From contig PQWQ01000008.1 of the NCBI GenBank assembly GCA_002943765.1, positions 1,426,001 through 1,490,000 of the forward strand: a DNA stretch of 64,000 nucleotides. The letters are read 5' to 3'. Below are positions 62,235 to 64,000 of the stretch, one piece after another; position 1 is the first letter of the stretch, and every line of letters begins with the position of its first letter. A program made the position numbers and the translations under genes. Under the pieces are notes generated by a model. The model was not told the origin of the DNA and did not search any database. It worked only from the letters and a program-made list of their open reading frames with translations. Source of the DNA: Psoroptes ovis. Its lineage: Eukaryota; Arthropoda; Arachnida; Sarcoptiformes; Psoroptidae.

Positions 62235-63681
62235 ATGATTATCGATATGATAATTAATGATAATCGTAATGATAATTTCATCAAAAACAATGATAACAGC
62301 GATAATATGAATAATACATTGTCTATGATTGATAGAAAAACAATGATCAGCAGTAATATTTCATCATCTTCAACGACAACAACAACATTACCAAACCTTT
62401 CAATCACATCATCTGAACATTATTCAATTAATAATAATAATAATAATAATAATAATCAAAATATTCATCATTCATTATCATCACTAATGATGGGACATTT
62501 GAATCAACATAATCAATCAATCATTGGTGGTAATCATCATCTGATCAATAATAGTAATCATCATTCATCAGCAGCATCCGTAGCAGCGATTCGACAATTT
62601 TTTAATCCAACAAATCATTTATTATCGGCAGCAGCAGCAGCAGCAGCATCACAACAATCCACAAATACAATGATCGGTAATAATCTTTCATCTTTATCGC
62701 ATCTTAGTAATGATGACACTAATCGTTTGAAACTGTTAATCGATGATAATCTAATCAATAATCGTCATATCAGCAATCGTGGTATCATCAATAGCGATCA
62801 AGATAATAATTCAAATAATTCTGATCTTGATGTTGATGATAATGATGATGTCGACGCTGATGACGATAATGGTAGAAATAGTGTCGATGTTGTTGTTATG
62901 AATGATGACAGCAACAAACGTCAACAACGATCATCATCATCAACTGCGACTATCGATTGTTTTGAACATTTGATCAACACAATGGATAATGATACACGTA
63001 AATCATCATTTTTCATCAATGATATACTCAAGAATTCGGCACCATCTTCAGCTGCTGCTGCCGCAGCAGCAGCTATGAAAACTGCTTCACCATCTTCAAA
63101 TGATATTGCGCTACGTGCAGCTGCAGCAGCCAATGCATACAATTTTTTTGCTGCGGCTGCTATCGCAGCCGCATCATCGAAAACATCGAATGATCTGTCG
63201 ACATCTACGGCAACAACAACCGCAGCGATGACCACATCGGCAACGACGACCACCGCTGCCGCTGCTGCTGCTGCACCATCGCCAACAATGGCGGCAAATT
63301 TTTTCAATCAAATCAATTTGCTTTCACAACATCATTCATCTTTGATGGCCACAATGCGTCCATCAACATTTCCGTCACATTTATCATCATCACTGCCACC
63401 ACCACCACCGCCGCCACCATTTCAGCCTCATCATCATCAATCTCTTCATCAATTTTCAATGGAACACATTCAAAATGCAGCAGCAGCGGCTGCCGCCGCT
63501 GCTGCCACAGCATCATCAAACAATAGTCAAATGACTGGCATCGATGATGATGATGATGTTGATGGTGGTGGTGGTGTTGGCGGCGATATTAGTGATGATA
63601 ACGATTGCATAGATAACGATGATGATTTGGATGATGATGTTTGTTCATCAAACGATGATAATAATAATGATAAAAATGATG
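62235..63681 (+). CDS. BarH/BARHL-like homeobox gene, first coding exon (3'-partial)
   Basis: The ATG at 62235 has an AAACAATGA context. The exon codes 482 residues and ends at the donor G|GTAAGT (63682), phase 1; the homeobox itself would lie beyond the window. BarH proteins are NK-like homeodomain transcription factors of neural and sensory development. Supporting features: an eh1/FIL-type repression motif SSFFINDIL at ~257-265, directly followed by polyalanine; many Ala, Asn and His runs; polyPro and HHHQ; and a final acidic stretch with a DDDVCSSNDD patch just before the splice, as I remember upstream of the homeobox in Drosophila BarH1. No homeodomain is visible here, so another eh1-bearing NK-class gene (bsh, NK1) is possible. 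The ~20 kb gene-free upstream territory fits a developmental regulator. Confidence 0.55.
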
Positions 63682-64000
63682 GTAAGTAAATTCATTTCGA
63701 TAAATAACAAGCGCAGCAGGACACTTGAATTATCAGCAATCAACAGTCATTCATAAAAATAATTACATTTTTAATTGTTTCAAATGATTGATTGATTTGT
63801 TTGTTTGTTTGTTTGTTCTCAATTTGACAAATTGACAAATTCATACAGATGATTAACTATCACAATATAAACTATTGTATCCAAATAGATCATTATAATT
63901 ATTATATTGACACACGAACAAAGGTAAACAATCAAACAGGTAGATAAATAAACAAACAATTGATTGTTTTGTTTGTTTACTCATCATCATTCCTTCACAC
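63682..64000 (+). other. Start of the first intron of the homeobox gene
   Basis: Begins GTAAGTAAATTC after the exon. The remainder is AT-rich with GTTT repeats and no further exon before the window ends. Confidence 0.6.

Noticed and set aside
62921..63307. 128-codon minus-strand Ala/Val-rich frame
   Set aside because: Complement of GCN/ACN repeats in the homeobox-gene exon.

Overview
This is nuclear DNA of a small-genome arthropod, most likely an acariform (astigmatid) mite. The base composition is AT-rich, introns are mostly 50-180 bp with GT..AG ends, proteins carry long Gln/Asn/Ser/His runs, and the protein-coding genes are animal-type (TRRAP, DDX31, CEP83, NSUN2, a TMEM8-like protein, a BarH-like homeobox gene). 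The species assignment is inference. No rRNA, tRNA or CRISPR was recognised.

Layout. 1-12705 (+) is most of a TRRAP/Tra1 gene, the giant pseudokinase scaffold of SAGA and TIP60/NuA4. Its 5' end lies outside the window and it carries an apparent one-base frameshift at a run of seven G. 13687-15403 (+) is an unrecognised three-exon gene. 16989-18537 (+) is a TMEM8/myomaker-like membrane protein with a TATA promoter, followed by a small multi-pass membrane protein from 18724. 19.6-28.6 kb is mostly gene-free and rich in repeats, with one possible membrane-protein locus at 20.74-21.40 kb. 28600-33053 (+) is a kelch-repeat protein with one-blade exons and a very long insertion. 33388-35651 (-) is the DEAD-box helicase DDX31/Dbp7, 35903-37874 (-) is the centriolar distal-appendage protein CEP83, and 38402-41509 (+) is the tRNA methyltransferase NSUN2, divergent from CEP83. 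41.5-62.2 kb is a long gene desert. It ends in a compact promoter and the first coding exon (62235-63681, +) of a homeobox gene that looks like BarH/BARHL.

The non-coding part is dominated by 23 copies (plus one remnant) of a 75-90 bp hairpin element with TA ends and the terminus TAGGTTGTCC, in three subfamilies. They look like Tc1/mariner-type MITEs. There is also one TTAA-flanked piggyBac-type MITE, a dispersed palindromic GCCCGAG repeat, an intronic 42-bp minisatellite and several isolated long inverted repeats. The MITEs are absent from the block of active genes (26.7-43.7 kb) and from 43.9-53.2 kb.

Functionally the genes are unrelated housekeeping genes (chromatin acetylation, ribosome biogenesis, centriole/cilium, tRNA methylation) next to a developmental regulator with a large upstream territory. 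Exon coordinates were read by hand from splice consensus, reading-frame continuity and remembered family sequences. No alignment was run.
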